Shown in pieces: positions 9,352-37,151 of a stretch of DNA of 64,000 bases; position 1 is the first letter of the stretch, and each line of letters opens with the position of its first letter. Below the pieces are notes generated by a model that was not told where the DNA came from, did no database searches, and worked only from the letters and a program-made list of their open reading frames with translations. The translations under genes were made by a program, and so were the position numbers. The DNA is from Hesseltinella vesiculosa (taxonomy: Eukaryota > Mucoromycota > Mucoromycetes > Mucorales > Cunninghamellaceae): positions 1 through 64,000 of the forward strand of contig MCGT01000027.1 in NCBI GenBank assembly GCA_002104935.1, read 5' to 3'.

Positions 9352-12300
9352 TCAATCGTGTTCTTCAAGGTTCTTGAGGTAGGCAAGTAGGCGACGCTTA
9401 TGGATGATGCCGACATAGTGACCATTGCTGTGGGTCACACAGACATAGCGACAGCCAAGTTTGACAAACATTTCCATGAGCAGCTCCATCGAGGCATTTT
9501 GATTAATCGTGAGAGGAGCCTGTCATAAAGCAAGTGAGGAAAAGGAAGCGGCATGTTTTTCATACTTACTTTGTCGACGTATTGGGAAAAGTCATTGAGA
9601 GGAGTGATGCCAGTAGCAGGCCCGTCGTGAGAGGTAAAGGTAGGGAAGCTTTGAGGGCTGGCAACGTCGTCCATGAGACTGGAGAGATGTATGCCATGGG
9701 AAACGCGCCGGAAGTAACAGACAACGTCGTCGAGTTGCTGTTCTTCCATAAAGGGACTCGCTTCGTAATTGCGTGTCAGCTGATCTATACAGTGAGTGAG
9801 TTCGTGCGTGGCAATGTAGCCACGCAGGAGGTTGCCGTCGCTGAGCAAAGGGAAGCCAGCATCTTCACCATAGCCCATCGCGGCATTGGCCTTGAGTTTC
9901 TGCTTGAGATCGCCCACTTGGATGGGCTGGTCAATGTCGATGGTATCCAAATATTCGGTCAACTCCAGCAAAGTCATATTGTGCACGTATTCCTTGCGTG
10001 CTTCCAGGTAGGGCAGGCCTTTCATGTCAATCAGTAAATCGTAAATGCCTTCCACAAAGACGGCATCTGCTACCCATTTGGCCACCTAACGAAAAAGAAA
10101 AAAAAATGAGCCGAGGTTTGTTGCCTTTCTCATTTGGATCGACTTGCCATGACAGAAATCATGATAGGCTAAAAAAAAAAAAAAAAAAAAGGTGAGACGT
10201 AGTGGTCAGATGGAGGTGAGGAGACTTACAACAGAGTAGGTCAATGAGTAGGTCAGTTCAAACATGATGACCACGAGAGAGACTGAAAAAGGGGTAAGCT
10301 CATGGTATTCAAAAAAAAAAAAAGAGGGGTTACCTGTAGTTCTGGTGACGCCGGCAAGACATGCAGCAGCACCAACCATTGCATAGACGCCGGGGATGAC
10401 GCATTCGCCACCAGAGGCCAGGTCATCCGCGCAGACATTAAAGGGCCAAGCGTGAGGATAAGTCAAGGTGAGATATTGCATGATCAGGCCAATGATGCGG
10501 CCAGTGGCGGCGCCAATGGTCAATGCAGGAAGGAAAATACCGCCAGGTACAGCGCAGCCAAAGGTAATGACGGTCAGGGCCATCTTGATCACCAGGGCCA
10601 TCATCAGCAGCACAAGCAGCTGCGGGATTTCGGAGGTAGAGTTTCTGCAAAACCAAGAGGTTACGTCACTCTGTCAGGCTCTGGTTTATGGTACTTACGC
10701 GCAAAGACCGCCATTATCATTGAGGTCCGAGCATTCCGAAAATAAATTGGATACGAATTCACTGAGGCTCATTCTATTGAAAGAGGTGAGTGCCTTGTTT
10801 TTTCTTGTCCAGTGATTACCGAGAAAAGGGATTCCAAAAGCACGAAATGGCGGTGATGAGCATGATACCCATGACTTCGAGAATAGGGTGCTTGGCAAGG
10901 GCAGATGATTTTCGAAAGTGTTGGAAGCGAATGTTGTAATAGGTGACAAAGGCGCCGAAAAAGCCCTAGAAACAAGAATGGTGTCATGACGTGATGGTCT
11001 GTTACGAATACTTACAGCAAATATCCCGCAGATTAAAAAGGGGAATAGTTCAAACAAGTGATATTCCTTGTCATAGACCACTTGATACAAAACAATTTTA
11101 CCAGTGCCAAAGGGGTCGCAAATCTAATGTCAGCAGGAGACGAGTCAAGTGATGGGTACATGGCAGGTTTGTTTTTGATTACCTTTAATACACAAGCAGC
11201 AACGACGGCACAGCAGTAGCTACGGATCATGGTTTTGATTGGAAAATAATAGCTGACTTCTTCCAGACTATGGACCAGACATTTAAAAGATCGCCTTTTT
11301 TTCCCCGGAAGTTTAAAATTACCTGAACAAGACCCCACCAATCGGAGCACCAAACGCCACTGCCACACCAGCAGCTGCAGAGGCTGACAGGATTTCTCTG
11401 CGTTTACCTTTTTGAAAAATTAAAGTTCATGAATGACATCAGAGTCATGGGACAATATCTCATTTTGCATACTTTCGTTCTTGTTGAACTTGGGGAAAAA
11501 GCGACAAAAGATGTTCCCCACCGAGCATGCCAAGTGAACAAAAGGACCTTCTTTACCACATGTCAATCCTGCTGACGTCGATAGAATCTAAGCAAAAAAA
11601 AAAAAAAAAATTCAAGTCAAGCCGGTCAAATTGAGAGTCAAAACACGTACATTCCCAATGGCTTTGACAACGAGGGTCTTGATGCCAAGAAAGCCTTTAA
11701 TGACAAACCCACCAAGGATGACCTTGACTTCAGGGATACCGGAGCCAGCGCTGTAGTAAGCAATCTTGGTTTCTTCTTTGGCTTCTTTGTCGACGTGGGT
11801 GGTGGGGGTTGAGATGGTTTGGTTGGACAGGGACGATCGAGCAAAGGGTTTGGTTTGGCTGGGGACTCGGATGGTGACTTTTTCTCCTGAATATTTGACC
11901 AAGACGGCTGCCAGAGATGAGAAAACCAACTGGAAGAAGAAAAAGAGGCATTTAGCCGGTGCACACGCCAGCCCCATTCCTTTTTTTTACCCCCACGATG
12001 GTGTAACAGGCCATGGCGGTATAATAAGTCGTAGAGGGGCCATGGACATCAAAGACTTCCGGCCAGGTTTTCCAAGCATCACACGCTTCATGTTCTATGT
12101 GGAAAAAAGGGTAAGCAAGGTGGCGACACAAAAAGTGGAATGCATGATTTACCTGGAATGCCCCAGCAGCAGAATTGACGGTTATAGCGCCACTGAGTGG
12201 AGCAGTAGCCTTGTTTCAAATCCGACATCCACTCTTGCACCACATCAATGAACCAAGCTATGCTGGCGACAGCTATGCCGATGCTAAAGACCAAAATCCA

Positions 12301-12758
12301 TGCTTGCGAGGCATCCACCGCCTTGAGCCATTGACCACGTAGACCGCTCTTGTTCCTTAGTTTTCTTAACCGCACGCCTTCTTTAATTCTATCGTGAATC
12401 CAATCTAAAAGACCAGGTTAAAAAAAAAACGGGTGACATTTCTTCAAACAATACCTATGGACGAATAGGAATCCGACCAGACACGGACACCGGTATTTTC
12501 ATCGATCAGGTCTTGACGATCTTCATCATAAAACCCATTTCGCTTGTTGAAGAGATGGAAGCGAGAGGTATCATCGATTTGAGAAGGGGTGAGAAAAGTC
12601 GGTGGGGCACTGGTATTGTGAAATGGGGAATCTATCTCTGGCAAGGTCAGGGAGGAGGGAGGAGCAGGAATGTTGAGGGTGTGATAGTGATTGGCTGCAT
12701 AACTTGACCTTCTACGATCAAGTAAAGAAGTGCATTCTGTCACATTGGCTGGTGCCAT
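9352..12758 (-). CDS. CLC-family chloride/proton antiporter, GEF1/CLC-3-like
   Basis: This is a multi-exon gene for an intracellular (Golgi/endosome/vacuole) CLC transporter. The chosen start is [13 protein letters not shown]. An in-frame ATG at 12848 would add a hydrophobic leader. The N-terminus has the segment [13 protein letters not shown] and later [10 protein letters not shown], as in the CLC-3/4/5 and yeast Gef1 branch. The selectivity motif GSGIPEVK lies near 11730. GKEGPFVH lies near 11540 and carries the gating glutamate. [11 protein letters not shown] lies near 11255 and carries the proton-pathway glutamate of antiporters. A later block has [17 protein letters not shown]. Two CBS domains form the C-terminus, the second containing [15 protein letters not shown], and the protein ends LEEHD. 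Yeast Gef1 supplies chloride for copper loading of Fet3, which also has a homolog in this window. Confidence 0.9.
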
Positions 12759-13502
12759 AGGGTGAATATAAAAAGAAGAAAAGCGAACAATAAGAAAAAG
12801 AGGGACAAAAAAAGAGAAAGGGGAAAGAAAAGAGAAATAAATACCCAATCATGGCTTGAACCTTATTCGCATTTAAGGTTCCCTTTTTGTACATTTTTTA
12901 AAAGCCAGCATGTGCTCTGGCCATGGGTCACTTTTTTCTACCTCCAATCGTGGGGGATGATTCTATTTTTCTTCTTGAAAACAATCGATCGTGTTGACGA
13001 TAACGGAGAAGAAATGTGTCAAGAATCTTTTTTTTTTTTTTTTTTTTGCACCGGGGTCATCGTTGATGTGTCACCAAAAAAGGATAGAAGATTGTAGCCT
13101 GGACCGGCAGTAAATAGAAAAAGTTTGGCGAAGCTTGATTCATTTTTTGACGCGATGAAGACCTGGCTATTTATTTTATTGTCGTCATGGTGTCATGCTG
13201 TGGACATCTTGTCAGTTGCAAAGGGTCTCATGAGGGAAAACTCCGACGATTTCTGGAAAGGCTGATCTCCTCTCCAAGCATCCCCAATGCTTAAAATGAA
13301 ATGATCCTACTTTGGACGGTTTCAAACAAGGTGTAACATAAAGATCTGTAAACAATGGCTTTCGTTATCTGTGTCATCGCAATGGGGGGGGGGACCATCA
13401 TCAAGAATCCCTTTGCAGATTCTTTGGTGGGAAAAGACAGAAAAAGACAGGTATGGAAATCGGGACGGTTTTTATTCTTTTAAATGCATGGAGTAGAATG
13501 GT
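12759..13502. other. intergenic upstream of CLC gene
   Basis: About 740 bp between the CLC start and the RAE1 stop. It contains A-rich DNA (12770-12840), a T-run at 13028-13047 and a G-run near 13385-13393. It presumably holds the CLC promoter and the RAE1 3' end. I see no gene. Confidence 0.55.
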
Positions 13503-14848
13503 TTATCGTTTCTTGTTACGGGGCTTGATGTCGTCATCACGGACAGCGTGCAAGTATATTTTTTGAGTGGGCGTAGCAAATTTGTAACCCTACATCCAAA
13601 AAGAAGCTTTAGACCCACATCAAAAATAAAAAAAAATTACCTTTGACCAGTCATAGCTGACGGCATATGCAAAGATTTGACCATTTTTGTTGAAAGCTGA
13701 ACAAGCAATGGTGCCGCCGCAGTTGCCAAACGCTTTGAGGCGTTGCTTACAATCCTTGTCCCAAAAACTGACTGTGCCATCGGAGCCTGCGGTCGAAAAG
13801 GTGCCATGGACCGGATGAAAGTTGATGCAATTGACGGCATACACATTCTTTGCATCGTCACGGTGACATTTGAAAGAGAAGTTTTTCCTGGAAAAAAAAA
13901 AGTCAGTTGGGTGTTTTTTCCTTTCTCTGCTGGCTTTACGATTGTTCCTTGTCTTCAATGTATTGGATACCAACACGGCCTTCGATAGAACCAATGGCAT
14001 ATCCCTTTCCATTAGTGAAACATGAAATCGATCGAGTTTGCCATTTGAGAGGAGACTGGGCTTGCTATGATGGGGAAAAAAAAGAGGGTTACTAAAAGAA
14101 AAAAAAAGGGAGGCCTTAATGATACCTTGAAAATGGTAGTGGGATTGTTGAGATCAAAGAGGAGGACATGTTTTTCAGCAGTGCCGACAACCAGTAATGG
14201 GCCGGTCGTATCCATGGTATAACATCGTTCAGGTAATTGGACAGTGCCGATGGGTTGGGGTGATCGTAAATCCCAGTATTTCAGAGTCTTGTCATAACTG
14301 CCAGTGGCCAGGATGTTTTGGCCTTGGTCCAAAAAGCGTACGCTTTTGACTGGTTCAGCATGTTCAGCCACTTGTGAGCTTTGACCAGTGCTGATATCAA
14401 ACAGTCTTGCTGCTTTATCTGCGCCACCCGACACCAGCTTCGTTCCATCCTACGCCACCCAAAATAAATAAAAGAAAGGGATGAGTCCATGGTGCGATGA
14501 AGAAGATGGCTATTACTTTGCTCCAGCACACATCAAGCACAGGAGATTCATGTGAATAAGCCGCCTTGGCAAGAGTGTTGCCTGTGGGCTGCACTTCGTA
14601 GATTCGGACCTAAGTGAAAAGGATGAGCCTTGTTTTCAAGATGTCACCCAATCGTTACCTGGTTATCCCATGAAGAGGCTGCTAAAAAGTCGGCTTGTGG
14701 GGAAAACGACATGGCTGAGATGCCATCGGAAGGAGGATTAGAGACCTATGAAAAAAAGATGCGTTAATAACTGATAACATCACCAGCACATGTAAATAGA
14801 CAAGTAGCTGACCTCGAAATCTTTTGGATCCATGCAAGTGTATGCCAT
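13503..14848 (-). CDS. RAE1: mRNA export factor RAE1/Gle2 (WD40 propeller)
   Basis: RAE1 docks at the nuclear pore through the GLEBS motif of Nup98 and helps mRNA export. Several exons encode a seven-bladed WD40 protein. Readable blades include [68 protein letters not shown] and [17 protein letters not shown]. The C-terminus has [12 protein letters not shown] followed by a basic tail ending [18 protein letters not shown] and SYDWSKG are characteristic of RAE1. The start at [17 protein letters not shown] is the only clear ATG before the first blade. An additional upstream exon is possible, because fungal homologs often have a longer Ser/Thr-rich leader. Confidence 0.9.
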
Positions 14849-15335
14849 TGACGACAGAGGTAAAAGAAAAAAAAGGTGAAAAAACAAAAGAGACAAGCGT
14901 AGCGTGTTCCGCACGCCTTTTTTTTTTTTTTTTTTTTTTGTTGCTGTGGTAGCCGCTTCAACAAGCGTGACCGGCTTTTGAAATCTGCGCCATGTCCATT
15001 GGCTGATGGCCAATGAGAATGGATTTGTAAGCATGGCAGTGGCAACCTTTTTTTTTGAACTAGTGTTTGCATGAGAGGGAATGTGGGAACCCGTGTTTAC
15101 CGCAGCGCGAGGCTGACCCTGATTTATTGTAACGGGATGTGACGGACGTTCACAAATATTGTAACAATAGGATTAGGCAGAAAAAGGCAATGGAAATAAA
15201 AAAAGAGCTGCGGCAAGGAAGTACGCAAAAAAAAAAAAAAAAAAAAAAGGCTCAACTTGACTCAGGTTTTTCCTTTTTTCTTTTCCTTCTTCAGTTTTTT
15301 TTTTAGATATCCTTTTTTAGATCCCTCTCATTGAG
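14849..15335. other. intergenic, divergent promoters of RAE1 and ABCC copy 1
   Basis: 487 bp between divergently transcribed genes. It contains a T-run at 14919-14939 and an A-run at 15228-15248, then a pyrimidine-rich stretch up to the ABCC start. It would hold both promoters. I identify no specific site. Confidence 0.5.
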
Positions 15336-20672
<5,337 letters not shown>

Positions 20673-21296
20673 TCCTGTGGTATATATATTTTATTTGCAT
20701 CCCCCATATTTATACATTATAAAAGTACACGTTTTGGTTACTTCCCTTGGAACGTTGAGGACGGGGTTAAATGGTTATCGATTTCAAATGCTGACCACCC
20801 CTCCTACTGCACTCACATGGACTAGGAGCAGGACGCTCGGGCTATGGACAACTTTCTACTATCTATTCCAGAGAGACAAGGGGACAGAGAGTTGTCAAGT
20901 CGATAGTGAACGCTACAACTTTTATTGAGCTGCTTGCAACCTTCATTCTTGGACAATCATAAAAGGGTATTTAAAGAGTGGATATTCTCGTTTTTTTTAT
21001 TTTCTTTCTCATTCTCAATATCTTAAATATTTAAGTCAACTGTTCTCTGGTTGCTCCCTGTCCTGCTCTTTTTTTTTTCCTGGGGTAGTTGGTTCACTGC
21101 GTGTGTTCCATTGTCCTCTTTTTAATCAACAACGCTTTCCGGCGTGGTTGACGCCAGCCCTGTCGCCTAACGGCTTGGATACAGTGGGGAAGCCCCATTA
21201 GTAAGTGCACACTTTTATTTGTATGAACGTCTCACCTCATCCTCCATTTCTCTTTATTTTAACTTGTCTTGTTTCTTTCATAGTGTTTTCCTTGGT
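20673..21296. other. intergenic after ABCC copy 1
   Basis: About 620 bp with short chance ORFs and AT-rich DNA (20980-21030). The part from about 21120 may include decayed 5' sequence of the following pseudogene: a splice-like TTTCATAG ends at 21282. I see no intact gene. Confidence 0.45.
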
Positions 21297-21907
21297 TATT
21301 CTCCTCGTTTCCCCATGAAAGAAGACGTCAACGAAGCTGAACTGTGCATGCGGTGCATCGACCCTTTCCTGACCAGCATAATCGACGATCCCGATGAAGG
21401 AATGTTCCTGAGGTGGACAAGTGAAACGACAGTAGAGGCAAGAAAAAGCAACGGAGGTATCGACAGTCGACCAGATCTTTGTGTTACGAAGACATGCGGT
21501 GTTAGGTGGGGTGCTGACTGTGGACAGGGTGAAGCAAAGCCCGCTATCCATGCCAAAGACAATGACTTGATATGCCTCGACCTGGTCAGAGTGGCTGTTC
21601 TTTCCAAGGAACCCCTTAACAATCAGCGCTTGGAAGGTGTCCTAGGTATTCACATTATTGGCCGAGCAATCGCGTTCTACGCTGTTGCCTGCTTGAAAGC
21701 TTAGAGGGCCAGTCTCAACTTGTAATGAATATGCCAGCAATCCTGTCTGTGCTGGACGTCTTTAATTGCCTCTGTGTTCCATCAAAGGAACCACAAAAAG
21801 TCCATGATTGGAAGATCCCAAGTTTACCTCTGTCTGTGCTCCATCAAGTTTTTTCTGTGCCCAAGGATCGAAAGCGACCACGTCATCTTAAGCATCGACA
21901 TAATTAG
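21297..21907 (+). pseudogene. broken PD-(D/E)XK-like protein of a Mucoromycota-type family
   Basis: A readable stretch (about 21297-21704) contains EAELCMRCIDPFLTSIIDD, then SRPDLCV and, after a short gap, GQGEAKPA. It ends with LDLVRVAVLSKE and GVLGIHIIGRAIAFYAV. The spacing PD...E-x-K fits the core of PD-(D/E)XK nuclease-like folds. The frame stops at 21704. The homologous-looking tail resumes in another frame at 21725 (SVLDVFNCLCVPSKEP) and ends with RKRPRHLKHRHN at 21907, so at least one frameshift separates the parts. I remember similar uncharacterised proteins in many copies in Mucorales genomes (memory, not a search). No function is known to me. The N-terminal half is missing or unreadable. 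Confidence 0.5.
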
Positions 21908-22677
21908 CTTGGAAAGCCCATAAACGGCAATAAATCATTATGGAGTTGTTGAATTATTGTCAAAATTCGCAGAGGAGTATGTTTTCGTTGGCAGAATTGA
22001 TACGGAAATATCAGAGCGATCGGCAAAGATTACCAGCAGAAGAGAGTGGACGAAAAATCCAAGTGCCCCCCAGCCAAAATCATGCCAACTTTCTATCTCC
22101 GACAACCGATGCCAACTTTGGCAGCCCTACATTGAACAGTTTCTCATCCCAGTCAACTCTTGCATGATGTGTGGAATACTCATGGTCGAATTTCTTGGAT
22201 GTGGTGGTAGAGAACCAACATGCGCCGAGATTTTGTTGGTGTCGAAAAAAGGAAACTGCTCAGCAAATTATTTTGCATGCTTGTTAGTATGGCAGTACCA
22301 TTCTAGCAGCTTCGGAGGCTTTCCTCTTGTGAAAAGTTTGAAAAGGTTGTTTTCTTGTTATGAGCGGGGCACCGAGGGCCTTGAGTCAGCGATTCTTCCA
22401 GCCTGCAACCCAGCTTCCGACTATTTTTATATTATCATGGCTCCAGCTGGAGTTGCTGGAGTTAGTAGTTCTGGCCAACGCAGAGAATACCTTGATATTT
22501 GTCAATGCAGTCTTGGTAATAGCACTACGGAATCTGGTTTCTGGATGACAATAAAGGCCACCGCTGCCGCAGCGTGAGTGGAAATAAAAAGGGCGACCGT
22601 TTCGTTTCTCTTTTCCCCTCTTCACGCTCCGTCGTCGCTACCCTTTTCTTTAACAGTAAAGCCTTTTTTTTATACAC
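21908..22677. other. intergenic before ABCC copy 2
   Basis: 770 bp. Two ORFs overlap here (21957-22577 and 22360-22548) but neither resembles a known family, and both lack good gene context. The DNA may be further relic sequence. The last 100 bp, pyrimidine-rich with TTCTCTTTTCCCCTC, probably hold the ABCC copy 2 promoter. Confidence 0.4.
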
Positions 22678-28204
<5,527 letters not shown>

Positions 28205-28881
28205 TGCCATATAAACCCATATTATGTACTGGCGAATTGTGAGTGTGGTGGATCGAAAGCGCTGCCATCGCCTCGAGCAAATGCTACTTTACGACCGGTT
28301 TTTTATGTCATCTTTTCTTTTTCTGACGTGGATTACTATAATCGATGGGTCGTCCAAGAGCGACATCTCGGGTGAAAAATGGCTGGCATTGCGGTTGAGT
28401 GGGACAAGGAATGAAAAAATGACAGAAATCTATTGATGCCCGGCAAGACCTTCCAGAACCTCCCTTGCTCCGAGCTCGGTGACATTGGATTTATGCATTG
28501 CTTATCATCCTTACAGCGAACCTACTCTTCTGTAGCCCGTTGCGGCGCATCGGGTAGTACTCGTGGATACGCAGCGATGTGTCTTACAACACTCTCAGCG
28601 AACGACGCCCAAGTACAAGCAAGAATCGCCAGCCTCGAGGGTATCGTTGTTCTTGGATGTTCAGTTCCCTTTTTCTGCATTTAATGACCGGAAATGAGAG
28701 TGCAATGAGTCATTGCCAAAACTCTAAAATGTTCAGTTATGCAGCAGAGCCCTGCCGCAGTGTTGCAGAAAAAAAAAAAGAAGACAAATCGGGAAGAGCG
28801 TGTTTTTTTTAAAGTCTCGCTTCTCCCCCTTTTTTTTACTCGCTCACACAGTTGTTCGTTTTCTTTCCTTTTGATTTTGAC
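28205..28881. other. intergenic between ABCC copies 2 and 3
   Basis: 677 bp, much shorter than the gap between copies 1 and 2. It holds two short ORFs (28224-28436 and 28433-28684) without recognisable similarity, and homopolymer runs near 28770 and 28830-28840. The copy 3 promoter should be in the final 200 bp. Confidence 0.45.
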
Positions 28882-34317
<5,436 letters not shown>

Positions 34318-35247
34318 AGAGTAATTAAAAAATTTGTTATCGCGCATCGCGAACGTCTCTCACACGGGCTAGAGCATACAGGCGAGGAGGTGAGGCGCAG
34401 CGTTGAGTGGGGTGCATTTGATTCAAAGTGGCATCATTCAGGGTAGGGGGTGAGCCGCAGCGAGCCTGTTTTCTTGCGTGGTGTCCTACAGTAAGGCCAG
34501 GAGGCATGTCTCTGGCCTCTGAGATTATTTAAAGTAGTGCTGCCAGCAGTACCGGCAGTAGCATCGCAGGCTGTTGAACTGGACTTCTTGGAATGCGATG
34601 GCAGCTGGAGCGGAGAATTAACATGACAAATAAAGAAGCTGCTTGAAAGTACCAGAAATGGGATGGTGACACAGACAAGGGGAGAGCCATTTCGCTTGAA
34701 CAGCTCGGAACACCTTTTTCTTGGCACGAGTCATTGGTCAATGCCAAATCGGCATTTCATTTTTTTTTTTTGAGTTTTACTTTTTACATGTTGCCGCTGG
34801 GATATGTAAAAATGAGACAGTCGCTGACAAATAAACAGGATGCAATGCATCAAGCGTAAATACAAAAAAAAAAAAAAAAAAAAGAGGAGGTGGACCATGA
34901 TCTCGATGTTGCCATGAGCAAATCCTCTTTATCCAAATTTGGACGGGTGAAAAAAAAAGGGTCCGCCGCCCTTTTCCTTTTTTTTCTTTGATCAACCAAT
35001 CACAACAAACCGAGAAGCAGGATCGACAATGCCAAGAAATCACCATGCCCATTTGAAAAAAGTTCCTGCAGGTCAGATGATATAGGAAACACGGTCTACC
35101 CTGCCGTCAAAAAACCAGCAAAGCCATAAAAAACGTGGATGGTAGATTGGAGGATGATCGGTCATTTTTATTGGGTGGGGGGAAATTAAGCAGTGGGTAA
35201 AGAATAAAAAAAATGGGTCTATGTACAGGAAGATAAAGAGAAGGGAT
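34318..35247. other. intergenic, no gene seen
   Basis: 930 bp between ABCC copy 3 and the ankyrin gene. It has a near-repeat of GGTGAGSCGCAGCG (34390 and 34449) and A/T runs at 34762-34772 and 34863-34883. Minus-strand ORFs at 34434-34747 overlap each other in different frames and look like chance. Confidence 0.5.
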
Positions 35248-36393
35248 TCATGGTGATGGGGTAACAGGTGTCAAGGGAGTGGCCAACTTGGATTGTAGGA
35301 TGACTGCCAAGAGTTGATGACGTCGTGTTGCTGGTGACACCAAGGTGAGGGCTTCATCGATGCAATGCGTGGAGGTGTTATGGGTCAGCAAGATAGGAAT
35401 CATTTCCATAAAGCCGTGATTAGCAGCATAGACAAAAGAGGGGTTCCAGCCATCGTGGCAGAGTCTGGCATGGGCGTTGGTCAGCACTCGTACGAGATCA
35501 AGCTTGCGTTGTTGTACGGCTTTGTAGACGAGGGCACAGGTATGGTTATCTTCGGGGTGGGTGACATGGTTGACGTTGTAACCTCGGCGGATCAATAGCT
35601 CCAGGCATTCGATGCGGTTCCATTCAACCGTCAGATCCAGTAGCCGAGTTTCGAGTAAATGCGAGCAAGGGTGGGGGGTCATGGACAAGAGACGGTCCAG
35701 GATGGGTGCGTAGCCAGCCATGATAGCCCGTTCGACAGCAGAGTGGGGTGGCTGGTCCCATATCAGGTCGGTATGTGAGGGGTTGTTCTTGCTGAGGTGT
35801 TGGTAGTCTATGAGGAGGTCAACCATGTCGACATGTCGGTTCATGATGGCCAAATGCAGGGCAAGGCGGCCCCGTCGGTCAGGCAGGTCCATGCGGGCGC
35901 CATGGTCAAGCAGGCATCGGGCAGCGTCGACGTTGTTGGCCTTGACGGCATAATGCAGCGCTGTCCATTGGTCAGCTTTGGTGGCCAGATTGACGTTGAG
36001 GCCATGTTGTAAAAAGAAAACAATGCCCTCGGCAAAGCCGATGGAGGCGGAGGTATGAAGGCCGCTTTTGCCGTCCTTACACAGCTGGTGGATCGGTAGG
36101 GGTGTAGTGGTGCGCAATAAATCGAGCGTGTCCAAGGACTCATTGTAACAAGCACAGCAATACAGACAGTGTCCATTGTTGGTGACGAGTGAAGGTGAGC
36201 CACCGTTTTGTAAGTAGGTCTTGAGGGCTTGGTAGGATTCGGCACTGGTGAGTTTCTTTTGTCGTTTTTGAGTGCTGAGCATGGGTAGTCTGGGAAGGGA
36301 AGTGTCGGCTTTACGTTTTTGAACCTGACGTCCCTTGGGTGAGGAAGGTGGTGATGGTATCGTGCTACTAGACATTTTTGAATAATAAGACAA
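35248..36393 (-). CDS. ankyrin-repeat protein
   Basis: A single-exon gene of 381 residues. A second in-frame ATG at 36375 could also be the start. The N-terminus has basic clusters (RQVQKRKAD and QKRQKKL) that could be nuclear import signals. It is followed by a Cys-rich spot (HCLYCCACYN). From about residue 115 there are at least three clear ankyrin repeats. They show the TALHYAV...A..LLDHGA pattern, for example QWTALHYAVKANNVDAARCL, then GRLALHLAIMNRHVDMVDLL. Further degenerate repeats run to the C-terminus. Ankyrin repeats bind other proteins. Nothing here tells the partner. The absence of introns contrasts with its neighbours. Confidence 0.8.
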   Translation of the reverse strand: MSYYSKMSSSTIPSPPSSPKGRQVQKRKADTSLPRLPMLSTQKRQKKLTSAESYQALKTYLQNGGSPSLVTNNGHCLYCCACYNESLDTLDLLRTTTPLPIHQLCKDGKSGLHTSASIGFAEGIVFFLQHGLNVNLATKADQWTALHYAVKANNVDAARCLLDHGARMDLPDRRGRLALHLAIMNRHVDMVDLLIDYQHLSKNNPSHTDLIWDQPPHSAVERAIMAGYAPILDRLLSMTPHPCSHLLETRLLDLTVEWNRIECLELLIRRGYNVNHVTHPEDNHTCALVYKAVQQRKLDLVRVLTNAHARLCHDGWNPSFVYAANHGFMEMIPILLTHNTSTHCIDEALTLVSPATRRHQLLAVILQSKLATPLTPVTPSP

Positions 36394-37151
36394 ATCACAA
36401 CAAGAAACTGAACGAGTTGAAGAAAAAAAAAAAAAGGAAATAAAAAAGGGCGGTGCTTATTTATATCATTTTCTAAATGATGCTCTTGGCAAAAAATGCA
36501 AAGTCCGGCATGCCCTAAAAAAAAAAAAAAAAAAAAAAAAGAGAGTTCTTACTTTGCTCTCTTGGCAGCTTGAATCCTTCTTTGCCTCTCCTTTTTTTTT
36601 TTTTTCATGCATGGCACAAGCGTATAGTAGCTTGATTACTTCACTCTTGGCGTTGACAGGAGAATTCCTCTTGCCATTTTCTTTTCACTGACCCGTCCAG
36701 AATTATTTTTTTTTGCCAAGGCAGACAGGTTCTGTCTTTTATTGAACTCATACAAAACTTATGAAATCCTCGAGTTCAAGTAGAAACTGAAAATGGGAGA
36801 CAGGGGGGAGACGCTTTAGAAAAAAAAAAGGGGGGAGGGGACACAGTTGCCATGACAACCAAAACCAAAAAAAAAGTGTTGTTGGGCCACGGAATTGAAA
36901 CGCCGTTCCCCAAAAACGGCTGCTGCTGGGCAAGCCCAGCTGCAACAGTGTGTTTGAGATTTTTTTTTTTCTTCTTTTCTTCTTCGCCTTGTTCTTTTCT
37001 AAATCCCCCTTTTCTCTCTTTGTGTTCTATTCTATTTTGTGCGTGTTATTTTGTTTTATAGTCTAGTTTTACAGTAGTTTTCATTCCCCTTCCTCCACTT
37101 TCATTGACGACTCTTTTTTTTTTTTTTTTAACACAACTCATACCTTTGCTC
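36394..37151. other. intergenic, divergent promoters of ankyrin and PUF genes
   Basis: 758 bp with long homopolymers (A-run at 36518-36540, T-runs at 36591-36605, 36961-36970 and 37112-37129). It is pyrimidine-rich towards the PUF gene. It should contain both promoters. I see no gene. Confidence 0.5.

Noticed and set aside
12759..12848. ATG at 12848 as the CLC start
   Set aside because: It would add a 30-residue hydrophobic leader unknown in this family. [13 protein letters not shown] resembles homologous N-termini better.
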